Origin: Combretum micranthum
Taxonomy: Eukaryota; Streptophyta; Magnoliopsida; Myrtales; Combretaceae
DNA: 64,000 nt
Direction: 5' to 3'
Assembly (NCBI GenBank): GCA_024138025.1
Contig: JAMXBD010000366.1
Coordinates: forward strand, 434,001 to 498,000
Part shown: piece after piece, positions 25,118 to 36,839 of the stretch
How positions within the stretch are numbered: position 1 is the first letter of the stretch
Layout: each line of letters begins with the position of its first letter
Made by a program: the position numbers and the translations under genes
The notes under the pieces: model-generated
Database searches by the model: none
What the model saw: the letters and a program-made list of their open reading frames with translations, nothing else
Told to the model about the DNA's origin: nothing

Positions 25118-25942
25118 TCGCCTAACCATTGGAAGCACTTTTATACTAGATCAAGCCAATGACATATGTAAAGATATTTAGAGGGCAACTACTAATCTTG
25201 ACGAAGAACTTTCATACCATTAATAAAAATATTGTTAACTATCTTTCAATTAATAACTATGTCTAAACATTATGTAGTATTACTTAAAAATTTGCGACTC
25301 TTGTTTAGCATTTAAGATCCATATTTTTCTTTTATAAATTCACACATATAGAAGCAAGAAACACAAGTTTGATTCGTGTTAGAGTCTTTTTTTTTTTTTT
25401 ACATTTTCAAGCTAACTTTATTTTTACCTATCCATTTGAAGTACTATTGTATTGAATTAAGCCAACGATAAATGTAAAAATATTCGGGGGACAACTACTG
25501 ATCTTCATGTAAAAATATTCATTTAGAAAAAAGAGAGAAAATGAGTAGCACCCACTTGCAAGGACTCGACCAATGTCATACAATAAATAAAAGAGGATTA
25601 GGCCTTTTAATCCATTATTAATTTTGATAATTATCTTTCAGTTAATAACCATGTCTAAACATTATGTTAAAAATTCTTAAAATTTCGTGACTCTTGTTTG
25701 GCATCACAAATCGACATTTTTGTTTTACAAATTTACATATATAAAAGTAAGAGACGTATTAGAGTCATCTTATTTTTTACATTTTCAAACTAACTTTGTT
25801 CTTACCTAACCATTGAAAGCACTATTGTATTGGATTAAGACAATTAGATATGCAAAAATATTCAAGGGGCAACTACCAGCCTTCATGTACATATCATTAT
25901 TACAAAAAAGAAGAAAACACAAAATGGCACCTACTCGCAAGG

Positions 25943-26130
25943 TGTCACGCCCCGAATTAGGGTTAAGGCATGCCCAACTACCACATGTAACACTTATGTA
26001 TTATATGCTTAAGTTAATCTTAAAGACTTATTTATCATGAACATTTGCTAACCACTTTTAAATTCTAAACTTTTATAATTAGATTCTGGAAACAACTAGA
26101 TTTAACAGTAGTAAAACATATTTTATAAAG
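25943..26130 (-). repeat. Reversed gypsy LTR fragment
   Basis: Starts TGTCACGCCCCGAATTAGGG, the classical reversed end of Tekay-type gypsy LTRs. It is related over about 190 bp to the fragment at 35637 (shared GAACATTTGCTA, TAATTAGATT and AACTAGATT blocks). Truncated on the right. Confidence 0.55.
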
Positions 26131-26136
26131 GGCTAA

Positions 26137-26384
26137 CATCACGGATGTTACATGAACTATCTTAATATATAATTAATTACTTGAACTTTCATTTAGTCAA
26201 TTTACCACCATGTAATAAGGTGACACGTGTCAGTGGCCCACCAAAAACATACTGCAAGAAATTATCCATGGGAGAAAAAAAGAGAGGTCACTTAACCCTG
26301 GTTTTACGAAGAGTAGGAAACCATGGTTTTATAGTGTTACTCTAATCAATAGAATTTGATGAAATACCAAAACTAATATAGTTA
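26137..26384. repeat. Possible MITE end and unassigned sequence
   Basis: GGGCTAACATCACGGATGTT followed by GTGACACGTGTCA looks like the terminal region of plant MITEs, but no matching inverted end was found. Low support. Confidence 0.25.
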
Positions 26385-27863
26385 CTATTAAGTCTCATAG
26401 TTTGGTTTTTATGATAACAAAATATGTATAAATGAATACTAACAAAGTTATTAAGTATGCAATTATTGTTAAGAAAAGTTTAATATGAAAGAAGTTTAAG
26501 ATTGTTTATCAAAGCACTATCGGCAAAATTTAAAGAAGACAATAATACCTAGAGAATAACTTAGAGACTGTCTGGAAAACTTATCAAGAAGTCTGCAACA
26601 CTCAGAGATTGACCCAAATGATAGACCCACTGCACAAAACCTGTAGAAATATGAACAACATGTTGCACATGAGTTTTTTCCTCAAATTTCTCATCAATTT
26701 GAAGGCTCAACTCTAAAGTTGAATGTATTTAAGTAATACATTTAAAATGTTTCACAAAGTTGGTTAATATATGCAAGGGATTTGAGTTTATATCATAATA
26801 AATGTCCTCGAAGAAATATCCTTGAAGAATTAATTTTAACAGCAAGTTCAACTCTTTCATATCAAATTTTAAATTTGTTTCAGATCTATCACGTGAAGTT
26901 TATATGATAAATATGGTTATTTGTGAAGTACCAAGTCATGATTTACCAACAAAAGAAGTTCAAATTCGTAGAAGATAAAAGGAAGCAAGATGCATTCATA
27001 TTTTATAGGGATATGAAGTGAAGCATATTAGAAATTGCTTTCATCAAGATATTGTCGACAGTTTTTGAAGTATATTATCCACAAATTTCGTTAATAGCAA
27101 GGGGTAGATCAAGTAACATTTTTAAATTTGAAATAAGCACAAAAGATATGATTCACATAGGTGTAACATTTCGGGAATCAATCTTATCTTTAAACGATTA
27201 GCACATATCTCTCACATCCTCTTCTAATCGTTGGAAAACTTAAAGATATATACCAAAGAAGCTCAAAAACAAAAAGAGGCGAAGAAGTTCAAAAGAAAAT
27301 AGTGATATTACAATCATACTCCAACTTATCTGCACAAAAATTCTGCAACTTTCTTTTTACTTAATAGTTGAGCAAAATTATTTGAGAGGAGCCTTTATAT
27401 TCTTCTATTCTTTAATTTGCTTTGTATTTTTGTGAGATTGATAATAAGAGGGAGTGACGAATAGCTCTATAGATCAATAATTCTCTTGGAGAGCTATTAG
27501 GACTGAGCAGAGGGAATTGAGTCCTTTGTATTGGTACACTATTTGTACTCTTAATTTTGATTAGATATAGTAGAACATACCGGTGCGGAATATCGGATCC
27601 CCAGCTTGGAGCCGGAAGAGAGGACTGATGCATGAGGGTGAACCTCTATAAATGCTTATACAATTTCTTCTTTCCTTACTCTCTTTTATTTTCATGCATT
27701 CATTATTTATTTTCTAAGTTGAATTGTGATTGCAAAGCAAATTCAAAAAGCCAAATATTTATTAAATAAATAATTGGGGTTATCAATAATTTTTTAAGAA
27801 AAGGTTTAAAAATCATCCCCTCCCCCCCGCCCCCCTGCCTCAATTACTCTTTTGGGACCAACA
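26385..27863 (+). repeat. Ty1/copia LTR relic
   Basis: The left part has TTTTTATGATAACAAAAT, a block found at the 3' end of SIRE-like copia elements. Near the right end are GGTGCGGAAT, a TATA box (CTATAAATGC near 27645), a cytosine run (27819-27835) and the terminal GGGACCAACA. This order is typical of copia LTRs. No coding domain and no confirmed target duplication. Confidence 0.5.
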
Positions 27864-28595
27864 GTTACATCCTATACATAGTGATAATAGTAAAAACCGA
27901 TAATACAAAATTGCAGAAGTAGAAGTTCACATGTTTTCTGTAGTAAGTTCAGCTACAAAATCCATTAAAATATGATGACCAAAATTTCCTTTTAATCTGT
28001 TACACATATTTTAAATTTATGATGGCTACCTTTTGTTCTAAAAGAGAATTTCATTAGACATTCTATACGTAAATATTAACTATATTATTAATATAACATA
28101 TATTGAATTAAAACTAATTGGCATTATTTCTTTGAATGATTACAAATTAAGTAGATTTTATTTTTCAATGAATGATTACAATCCTTTACAAAAACATGTT
28201 AAAAACCTTCCCAAAAACCAAAGAAATGAATAATAAATAAATAAGGAAAAACCTCATAATTGTGCATCTAATATTAAGGGAATTTCAGTTAGAAGAGTCG
28301 GATGTATCCTTTCGGTTGTCATCCTTTTCTTTGAAAGAGAATAACTTAAGATTATTGATTACATGTAAAATCACTGAAATATAAGCAAGCTAGTTAATCT
28401 GGAAAAAGTAATTATACCTTAACTTCATGAAGGAAAAATATATAGATTCGTGTGTGTGTGTTGTGTTTTTAAACAAAGAAAAACACTAATAATAACTTTA
28501 CAACTCACTTATGTCTAATCGTTAAAATGATGTATTTACTTTAAGGAAACGAAATTACACGAAAAAAAAAATATTGATAAAACATGCTTGATCCA

Positions 28596-29137
28596 TGATA
28601 AGTATAAAAAGACTCATATTCTTTGTACTTATTTGAACATTGTTATATATTTTCTTGTGATTTGTTGAAGAAAAGGACACTTATTTGGGAAATATTCATT
28701 TTAAGGCTTTTGGAGCATATTTGGAAGTTTTTATGATGATTTAAGAGAACTCAAGGTGAATTAAACAAGTTTGGATCAGCTTTGCAGGAGAATGAAAGCT
28801 TTTGTTTTCAACCCCTCCTTTAGCATAGCTAAGGCAGAATGGTAGGGATGAGGTCAGAAGCATTAGAGAAGGAAAAATGTTTTCATCCCCTCCTTTAGAA
28901 CAACCAAGGCAAATGTAGGGATGAGGTCAGAAGCATTAGAGAAGGAAAAATGTTTTCATCGCCTCCTTTAAGAATTAGGGTAAATAGTAGAAAATCGATA
29001 ATACTAGTACTAGTTTTCATGATCCCTGTGGATGATACCCTAAAATCTATGCTATATTGAATAGATACACTTACCTAGCTAAGATCATAGATTTTATCGG
29101 ATTTATAAATTTAGAATTTGATACGATGGGTAGTGCA
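28596..29137 (+). mobile_element. LTR-like insertion, same family as 2463-3810
   Basis: Starts TGATAAGT and ends near GATACGATGGGTAGTGCA. Copy B at about 50417-50440 lacks it and gives the empty site. It contains a tandem duplication with period 73 (about 28842-28975; units open with GTAGGGATGAGGTCAGAAGC). It is much shorter than the 2463 copy, with no coding sequence. Confidence 0.65.
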
Positions 29138-30643
29138 ATGGCTACGAGTTAACAATGAATTTATACAAACATAATTACGTAGATGGGAGAATGGGTCGTC
29201 TTACTAATTTGGTTTTTTTTGGCTCATGACCCGTTATAATACGGAAGCATGATAAAGGAGTTTCAGTGTAATTTATTTCAAACTTAAAAAGCAACGTGTG
29301 TTATGATGGGACGACATGCAGCTGCATGGAAATAATGTAAGGCATAACGGGTTGTAAAAAGTGATGTGTTATTTTTGAGAGAAGTCGTTGCATACGAATA
29401 TTTCCACAACACAACACTATTATAGAGTTATCAATCGGTCGTTATTGGCGCAACTCCCCTTTTGGCGCTTAATATCAAATGGTGTGGTATTTTTCAAAAT
29501 TTGCTATTTCCATACAAATCTAGTAGTTTTGCTCAAATTTGGTATTTAAACGATTTGAAATACGATATTTTCATCTAAATTTGGGATTTAAATTCAGTAT
29601 TTTTAAGCAAACTTAATATTCTTGTTCAAATTTGGTATGTCCGTAACTATCTTATCAAAACTGCTCGTATTAATGTCATTGAGCTCGTAAGATCCTGACA
29701 ACAGACAACTGTGACGTGTGAGTTTGTTTTATTAAACTTCAAACAATAATATTCTACTCGTATATTATAATTTTCGGTCTAAAGAGAATTATAACATAGG
29801 CAATTAGGCATATGATATTTCGATAATAGTGACTTTTAAACAAGAAGATCTAACTATATAACCTGCAGATTCATAAAGCACATCGATATTAACAATAAAC
29901 TTCAAGTAGCTGTATTTTACCTTAGAAATCCCATTCGCTATCAACTATCATATAATAACCAAATCTAATAGGAAATATAACCTATCAACAGTTCAATTTT
30001 TAATTCCCGAAATGATATTATTACTAAATTTAAAAAACGTCATCCCCAATGCTAATGGATACTTGGAACCCGGAAGTATCGGGTGTTAAATGCACTACTG
30101 CTTCAATGAAAATTAAACATTTGGAGGTGGTGTCTGATTGATTGCTGAATTTATATTATGTCATACTGTATATATAATTTATCAATATTATATCTATATC
30201 GATTTTATTTAGCCAACTTATAAGTAAAATTATCAATTTTTCTAGTAATATTTTTTAATAAATATTTATTAAAAAAATAAAAATAATATCAAAATTAGAA
30301 TACCATCAAACAAACAGATCCCTATTGCTTATACTGATGTATTTATACTTCTATCCTTTCTCAATGGTCAAGGGCATCATCTACCCGTGCTCGTGAGGCC
30401 TTGTGTATGCAATGACTTATGGACACGGTAACATGATGTATATGTGCAGAAAAGTGGAGCTCGGAATCTTGTTTTTACCACATTTTGTCTGTTTTGACCT
30501 TTTCTGAATAAAACCTTTCTCTCTTTCACGGATCTTTTAATAGATTTCCCAACCTTTTAAATATCACATTCGAAAAAATTAAAAATCCCATAACTTAGAG
30601 TTAGAATTCTTTAAACAACCGTTTTAATTTCTTAAATGCATAT

Positions 30644-31441
30644 TGTAGAGGGTCATTTCAATTATTGGGTTTTAGGTCTAATTTAACACCATAGGCCGGT
30701 CTTCTGAGCTAGTAACGAGGCTTAGAAAGTCGATTCCAATAAAGAATATTGTAGGGAAACTTGGCTTGGTAGGCTCGGAATAAGGATCATCGAATCAGTT
30801 TATTCCACTCTCGACCTAATTCGGTTTTCTTGTACGCAAAAGTAGACTTCAAAAAAATCTTCCTAGATTAATTTGGGCTTTATTTGGCTAAAATAGGCTT
30901 ATTTGGAGTAAAATGATCCTATTTTTATTTTATAGAAGATGGACTATTTTAATAAGAAATGAGCTCCTTTTATTATAAAGCCCTCATTTTATTCTAAACC
31001 ATATCTAAAGCCCACCCATAAACATAAAAGAAGGAATGAATTCTGACCGTCGGATTCATGGAAGAGATCCAATGGTTGCAAACAATGTTTTATATCAACC
31101 ATCTAACCAGAAGTCATCCAACGGCTACTACTAGCCTCCAACATCTATAAATAAGATGCTTCTCCTCTCATTTGGGAGAATTTTGCGCATTGCTAAGTTT
31201 GAGAGTAATGTTTGAACATCTCTAAAAGGATCAAGATATCCACTTCATGAAGAACAAGTCAAGAACAATCGAATTTATTTGATTCGATCTTCTATCATAC
31301 TCGAGAAACCAGGTTTGCATTTTCCTCCTCTCATGCCTTTTTATGTGACATCCTATACATGTCATCAGTTCAAGACTTCTCTCAGGTTAACCATTATGCC
31401 TATCGCACCTAATTGGCCAGTTACAGTAACCCCACCATGTA
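30644..31441 (+). mobile_element. Solo LTR, 798 bp
   Basis: Flanked by 5-bp duplications CATAT (30639-30643 and 31442-31446). Copy B has a single CATAT at 62695-62699 in the same sequence context, an exact empty site. It starts TGTAGAGGGTC and ends CCACCATGTA. A TATA box (CTATAAATAAG near 31145) followed by a leader-like tract fits the U3-R layout of an LTR. The ends are TG...TA rather than TG...CA. Confidence 0.7.
31145..31154 (+). promoter_or_regulatory. Putative TATA box of the solo LTR
   Basis: TATAAATAAG upstream of a TC-rich leader within the LTR. Position and motif only. Confidence 0.4.
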
Positions 31442-31446
31442 CATAT

Positions 31447-32020
31447 TTTATGTTTATTAATTATACCATATTGGTAATAAAGTGTTTGATTAATATTGAA
31501 TGAATTGAGATGCTCAATTTTCAACTTTATATGATTATTGAAAATTGAAAAATATTTAACCAGTATGTGCATTATATGTATAAGGTTTTTTAAGATCTCA
31601 TTGACACATTGGTTTAAAAAATAAAATTATAAAACCCATATTGTATGATTAATTATTCTATATCATTAATATATTGAAGGAGACATGATAACCCATTAGT
31701 TATAATTTTTTATTAATCTAACTTTTTTAGAAAAAGAAAGAAAATTTAATTGCTAATAATTTAGTCCCTCTTTTATATATCAAATATCACAGACCTACTA
31801 GGAGTAAAAAGGTAGGGACCTTGATCCTAAAAAAACTCATGTAATGTTTTATTAGTTAATATTCTGACAAATTAATTATGTTTACTTATTATAAATAATA
31901 TGATGTTCTAATTTATTAATAATAAAACTCCATTCATAACTTGTGAAGAGACTAATATATTATTATAAATAATATGATGAAAGAGCTCCAACTTTTTGTC
32001 GACACCTTACTAAAGATAGA
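31447..32020. other. Diverged non-coding part of copy A
   Basis: Only the first 20-30 bases match copy B; the rest is AT-rich and unassigned. Confidence 0.4.
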
Positions 32021-32193
32021 AAGTATTTAAAAAAAAAAAACCTTAGAACTGTAACATGACATGGTCTCCTTCCACAGTACACACAACAATAAAAAAATAA
32101 AAAAGAAGAAGAAGAAGAAGAAGAAACGAGATGGTTGGATGTTGATGATATCTCTGGCTTTGTTCTTCATGCATCCACCATGACGGGGTGGTC

Positions 32194-32801
32194 TTACTCC
32201 CTAACTAATGCAAACAGCAATTCTCCAGCAGCCACTCTAAAAGACCATAGATGTATAACCCCACCTTCTCGTAGGTTGTTTTCCTTGACAGCCCCTCGAT
32301 TATAAAGTATAGACTCTTTCTCCCACTTTCGAAAACTCAAGCCTTCAATCAAATCAAGACAAGTCAACTAAGGAAACATTGATGAACTTCTTACACTGGA
32401 GTGAATCCTTTTCTACTTGCTAAGGAAGTCTTTCTTCACCAATTGACCTGGCGGGATCGGCAACCTATTGTGGTTTGGACTTAGATCAATCGTTTGAACC
32501 ACCTTTCTAATTACTAACATCACATTACAACCCCACATACGTTCGTTCTTCCCCATAAGATCTTCTGGAGGCAATTTAGGGCACAGGTTGAAATCTATCC
32601 TACTAGGTTGTCCCTTCAACATATTATTATTCTTTGGTTTCTTGGATGGCAACGACGACCCCTTCCGCTCACCAGAGGGCGAAGCATTATTGTCATCCGT
32701 GGCAACAGTGAAGTGATCCACATTATTTGTTTTTCCTTCAACTGCGTCTATAGCATCTAAAAGAGTGCGCAACCGTAATCAGAAGGAACACCATCATCCA
32801 T
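32194..32801 (-). pseudogene. B3 domain (DUF313-type) gene, copy A, broken
   Basis: Relic of a plant B3-superfamily DNA-binding protein of the DUF313 group (small, single-domain nuclear proteins). From the likely ATG (32801, MDDGVPSDYG) the frame is lost after 13 codons and resumes as LLDAIDAVEGKTNNVDHF. A Lys/Ser-rich linker (SSLPSKKPKNNN) follows, then the start of the B3 domain: IDFNLCPKLPPEDLM, VMLVIRKVVQTIDLSPNHNR, IPPGQLVKKDFLSK. A premature TAG with a 1-nt loss follows at about 32413. Later frames still show RKWEKES, LWSFRVAAGEL and an end at 32194. It has at least three frame-breaking changes. A conserved CAG/GTGGTATAG junction lies upstream of the ATG in all copies and may be an intron acceptor. 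Confidence 0.75.
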
Positions 32802-33875
32802 AATCCCAATGCAGGTTTCTATACCACCTGAAGTAAGCACATATGATGAAAGTGAGATGTCATAATAATATAGAGCTAAAAATAAAAATAGGCTGATGTT
32901 TTTCTGACAGATACATACTATTGATCAAAGTGCGTAGAAAGTAGAACAAGAAAGCTAACTATGAACAGAGAATATATAATCATAATTATAGATATGATCT
33001 TATGATCTCAATGGAGGAAAGGAAAGAGACAAGAAAGTAACTGCGCTTGCCCCTATGGGTGCTGTGAAGAATTTTAGTCTATCTCTGAAAGGGTAGTATT
33101 ATCTTTGAAAGGTGTAGAAATTTATAGACAGGGGTGTAGTGATAGTCGACATTTATGTCACTAAAAATGTGCTAATGGTATCTATGTAATTTAAAAGATG
33201 CTAATCAGTATCTAATGCTTGAGCCCCATGTGCTTGCGGAGAAAAGGTAAATGTTCCCTTCTTTTTAGAGGACACAATTGACTCTGGTATATTAAGTACA
33301 GAAAAATAGCCAAAATGCATATCATAATGTTTGTTTATAATTACTAACTGGAAAAAAGAAAATAATTATGAAGTAGAATCGTAAATAATGTGTTCATTAT
33401 TTTATTTGATAACCTTGAGTTTGAATTTAAATTTCAAAATTTCAGGCTCCATAAAATTTCAGCTTAAGTTCATTTCATAATAGTAATGAAGAAAAATATC
33501 CTTTACATTAGGAAAAATAATGTTTTATAAAAATGAATTTTTTTCTCTTGAGTGTAAGGGATTAAATAATATAATAAATTGAAATTATTAAAATAATAAA
33601 CACTTCCCTAGTTTTAAGTAATTTTCATATGTATTCTTTTTGTGGTTTGTTTTTTTTTTTCCCCTTGGAAACGTGTTGTGTGTAACTGTATTAATTAAAG
33701 TTGTGATAATAGTCACTGACCAATTAGTCAATACCGCAATTTTGGGTTGGCAATTTCACTACAAGATTTAAAGCATCAATACCTAAAGACTACTATTAAC
33801 AAAATGAGTTTCTATCAAATTTTAGATTAAGAGATCCTTATTTAAGCTTATTGATCAGTAGAACATATAGGTAAA
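32675..33875 (+). repeat. Large inverted repeat, left arm (B3 5' region)
   Basis: Pairs in reverse with 34117-35311. Shared from the outer end inward: the first B3 codons through CCCTC, the leader, the TATA region, an AT-rich upstream tract, and an inner end at AGCTTATTGATCAGTAGAAC. The arms are about 1.2 kb and look around 90% identical by eye. Confidence 0.85.
33117..33128 (-). promoter_or_regulatory. Putative TATA box of B3 copy A
   Basis: TCTATAAATTTC on the minus strand about 320 bp before the ATG, conserved in the inverted copy at about 34856-34866. It is inferred from position and motif. Confidence 0.35.
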
Positions 33876-34116
33876 ATCATCTCTCGACAGTACATGGTAC
33901 CTCACAATACAAATATATCATACTTTCAAGAAAATATCCCTAATGCAAGTGACCTAATTAAAAATTAACTAGACAAATACTCCCAAAATTTAAACTTTGA
34001 TAATTAAATGAAATAAGATAATATGGTTAGATCGAAATAACAAACTATAGTATATGGTTAGATAAATGAGCATAATTAAATAGTTATTATTTCTATAGTA
34101 TATGGTTTGACTATTT
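33876..34116. other. Spacer of the large inverted repeat
   Basis: About 240 bp, AT-rich, no gene. Transcription across it would give a hairpin loop of this size. Confidence 0.6.
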
Positions 34117-35311
34117 AACCTATATATTATGCAATTCTATTAATCAATAAGCTTAAATAAATCTCTTAATCTAAAATTGATAGAAACTCATTTTGTTAAT
34201 AGTAGTCTTTAGGTTTGATGCTCTAAATCTTGTAGTGAAGTTGCCAACCTAAAATTGTTGCACTAACTAATTGGTTAGTGAGTATTCTAACTTTAATTAA
34301 TACAATTACACAGGCATGTTTCCAAGGGGGAAAAAAAACAAACCACAAAAAGAATTCATCTGAAAATTACTTAAACTAGGGAAGTGTTTATTATTATAAT
34401 AATTTCAATTTATTATATTATTTAATCCCTTACACTCAAGAGAAAAAAAAATTCATTTTTATAAAACATTTTTTTTAAGTAAAGATATTTTTCTTCATCA
34501 CTATTATGAACTAGACTTAAGCTGAAATTTTATGGAGCTTGAAACTTTGAAATTTAAATTCAAACTCAAGGTTATCAAATAAATAATGAACACATTATTT
34601 ACAATTCTTGGTCATAATTATTTTCCTTTTCCAATTAGTAACTATAAACAAACATTATTATATGCATTTTGGCTATTTTTCTATACTTAATATACCAGGC
34701 TCAAGTGTGTCCTCTAAAAAGAAAAGAACATCTACCTTTTCTCCGCAAGCACATGGGGCTCAAGCATTAGATACTGATTAGCATCTTTTAAGTTACATAG
34801 ATATCCATTAGCACCTTTTTAGTGACATAAATGTCAATTATCACTACACCCCTATCTATAAATTTCTACACCTTTCAAAGATAAGACTACCCTTTCAGAG
34901 ATAGATTAAAATTCTTCACAGCACCCATAGGGGCAAGTGTAGTTACTTCCTTGTCTCTTTTCTTTCCTCCATTGAGATCATAAGATTATGTCTATAATTA
35001 TGATTATATATTCTCTGTTCATAATTAGTTTTCTTGTTCTATTTTCTACGCACTTTGATCAATAGTATGTATGTGAGAGAAATACATCAGCCTATTTTTA
35101 TTTTTAGCTCTATATTATTTTGACATCTCACTTTCATCATATATACTTACTTCAGGTGATATAGAAACCTGCATTGGGATGATGGATGATGGTGTTCCTT
35201 CTTATTACCGTTGCGCACTCTTTTAGATGCTACAGACGCAGTCGAAGGAAAAACAAATAATGTGGATCACTTCACTGTTGCTACGGATTGACAATAATGC
35301 TTCGCCCTCGG
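34117..35311 (-). repeat. Large inverted repeat, right arm
   Basis: Reverse copy of 32675-33875. Differences are scattered substitutions and short indels. It ends within the B3 N-terminal coding region at GCTTCGCCCTCGG. Confidence 0.85.
35182..35311 (+). pseudogene. B3 gene 5' fragment (inverted copy)
   Basis: Opens MDDGVPSYY and carries the same early frame loss as copy A (CGCACTCTTTTAG), so the inverted duplication arose after that lesion or the two were homogenised. It stops before the B3 domain. Only the promoter, leader and about 40 codons are present. Confidence 0.7.
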
Positions 35312-35332
35312 TAAGTAAAGGTATATTCATCA

Positions 35333-35590
35333 TCATCGATCATCCATTGGCGATGTATCATCCATCATTATTGATTTTTCCAATTCGATTTGCTTTCGAC
35401 GTTCTTTTTTTTTTTTTTTACGACATTCCTTCTCCTTTGTTGTTTCAAATTCTTTATCTTTCAATTCATTGATTTTACGTAGCAACTCCACTTTATCACG
35501 ATCTATCATGCTTAAGTTTTGTATCTCATGAATCAATTCATCTATTTTCTCACTACTTTCAGCCTTTTCTTTGTCTTTTTTCTTTGTTCA
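35333..35590 (-). CDS. Lysine/glutamate-rich coiled-coil ORF fragment, unknown
   Basis: I do not recognise it. The minus strand encodes a charged helix-like stretch (SSEKIDELIHEIQNL, DKVELLRKINELKDKEFE, then a poly-Lys run) ending MMDDTSPMDDR and a stop. Upstream in the same frame is a stop close to an AAG that could be a splice acceptor, with a GAG/GTGAGT donor-like site about 60 nt further up. It sits between the inverted repeat and a reversed LTR fragment. It could be an exon remnant of an unknown gene or an AT-biased chance frame. Confidence 0.25.
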
Positions 35591-35636
35591 GGTGGACAAA
35601 CGCCTCACTCACCTCATTATTTGTTGAGACATCTTT

Positions 35637-36370
35637 TGTAATGCCCTAAAATTTTATCAAGGCATATACACTGCGTATAACATTTGTATACTATACGCAC
35701 AAGCTTCCTTAAACGATTTGTTTATTGTAAACATTTGCTACTCCATCTTAATAAAGAAATCATTTAATTAGATTATGCAAAATAACTAGATTCATAAAGA
35801 TAAATAAAACTTTATGAAAACATTTAAGAAACTAATCTCATGAGTAGATAATCTCTCTTATAGACAAAACTATACAATGAGGTATCTCTTATACCTTTTA
35901 TGATGGTAAACAAAGTTTTAAAAACTTAAATTATAAAACTTGAGATCCACCAGACCCTTAAAAGAATATTACACTTTACATAATATAAATCCAGCTCTCA
36001 AATGAAAACGAAAACAAAATACATCTAACGATCCTAAACTACCTCTCTATTCAACAAACTTCTTCCAAGTTGACCCATACCCTAGATAATCAACATCATC
36101 ATCTAATCATCATCAACACCACTATCCCTAACATCATCACCATCACATTCATCCTCATCAAGTCGTCATCATCATCATCATTAACATCCACTCAACACCT
36201 AGAAAAGAAACAATAATGAACTGAAGCTCAATACAATAGTAGCACAACCACACACGTCACACACAAGCTTAGGTTAAATGCAATGCAACACCTAACAATT
36301 TATATCTTTAATTTAAGTGAATAAATCAATACTAGAGTACTCACACTCTGAATCACACCTCTGAAAATAT
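35637..36370 (-). repeat. Reversed gypsy LTR fragment
   Basis: Starts TGTAATGCCCTAAAATTTTA and is related to 25943-26130. It includes a CATCATCAT-rich tract (36090-36190) and 'gagtactcacactc' near 36335. It separates two B3 pseudogene fragments. The right border is approximate. Confidence 0.5.
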
Positions 36371-36396
36371 AAGGATCCTAAGTAACAGTAGTTGCT

Positions 36397-36831
36397 CTAA
36401 AAGACCATTCTAAAAGACCATAGACATATAATCTCGCCTTCCCGGAGGTTGTTGTTATTAACAACCGACCTCCAGTTATAAAGCACATAGTCTTTCTCCC
36501 ACTTTCGAAGACTCAAACCTTCAATCAAATCAAGACAAGGATCAACTAAGGAAACATTGATGAACTTCTCACACTGGAGTGAATCCTTTTCTTGCTTGCA
36601 AAGGAAGTCTTTCCTCACCAATTGACTTGGCGGGATCGAGAACCTGTTGTGGCTTGAACTTAAATCAGTCTTTTGAATCACCTTTTTAATTACTAACATC
36701 TCTTTAAATACCCCCATATCTTTTATCTTCGCCATAAGATCTTTTGGAGGATTTATTTGTTTCTCCTTCGACTTTGTATGTAGTAGCCAAAAGAAATGCA
36801 ACCCGTTTTTAGAAGAAGCATCATCATCCAT
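36397..36831 (-). pseudogene. B3 domain (DUF313-type) gene, copy C, deleted and truncated
   Basis: An open frame of 144 codons starts MDDDASSKNG. An internal deletion removes the linker and the beginning of the B3 domain: KSKEKQIN is joined directly to PPKDLMAKI. The middle is well kept: EMLVIKKVIQKTDLSSSHNR, SIPPSQLVRKDFL, FINVSLVDPCLDLIEG, SLRKWEKDYVLYNW, REGEIICLWSF. It ends early at RMVF where a short repeat (CTAAAAGACCAT) is duplicated, losing about 15 C-terminal residues seen in the other copies. Without the first B3 strand it is unlikely to bind DNA normally. Confidence 0.75.
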
Positions 36832-36839
36832 GATCCCAA

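Larger units (their letters stand above)
23830..25942. repeat. Tandem repeat, about 3.4 diverged copies
   Basis: Units begin near AACCATTG(A/G)AAGCACT(A/T)TTGTA followed by AAGCCAATGA and ATGTCTAAACATTATG. Unit 1 runs 23830-25121 and is inflated by a MITE and a solo LTR; unit 2 about 25122-25427; unit 3 about 25428-25804; unit 4, truncated, about 25805-25942. Each ends with TTTCAA(G/A)CTAACTTTGTT. Function unknown; non-coding. Confidence 0.7.
28168..33875. repeat. Segmental duplication, copy A
   Basis: Homologous to 44738-44760 plus 50000-50912 plus 61593-63985 (copy B). Shared landmarks in order: ATGAATGATTACAATCCTT; AAACATG..AACCTTCCCAAAAA; ATCCTTTC.(C/G)TTGTCATCC; AAAACATGCTTGAT; CGAGTTAACAATG; CGTTATTGG; TCATCCCCAATGCTAATGGA; CTTATACTGATGTATTTATA; and the B3 pseudogene. 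Copy A alone contains the insertions at 28596 and 30644. Confidence 0.85.

Noticed and set aside
27818..27835. G-quadruplex-forming C run
   Set aside because: Cytosine runs just before GGGACCAACA are a normal part of copia LTR ends, so no special function is claimed.
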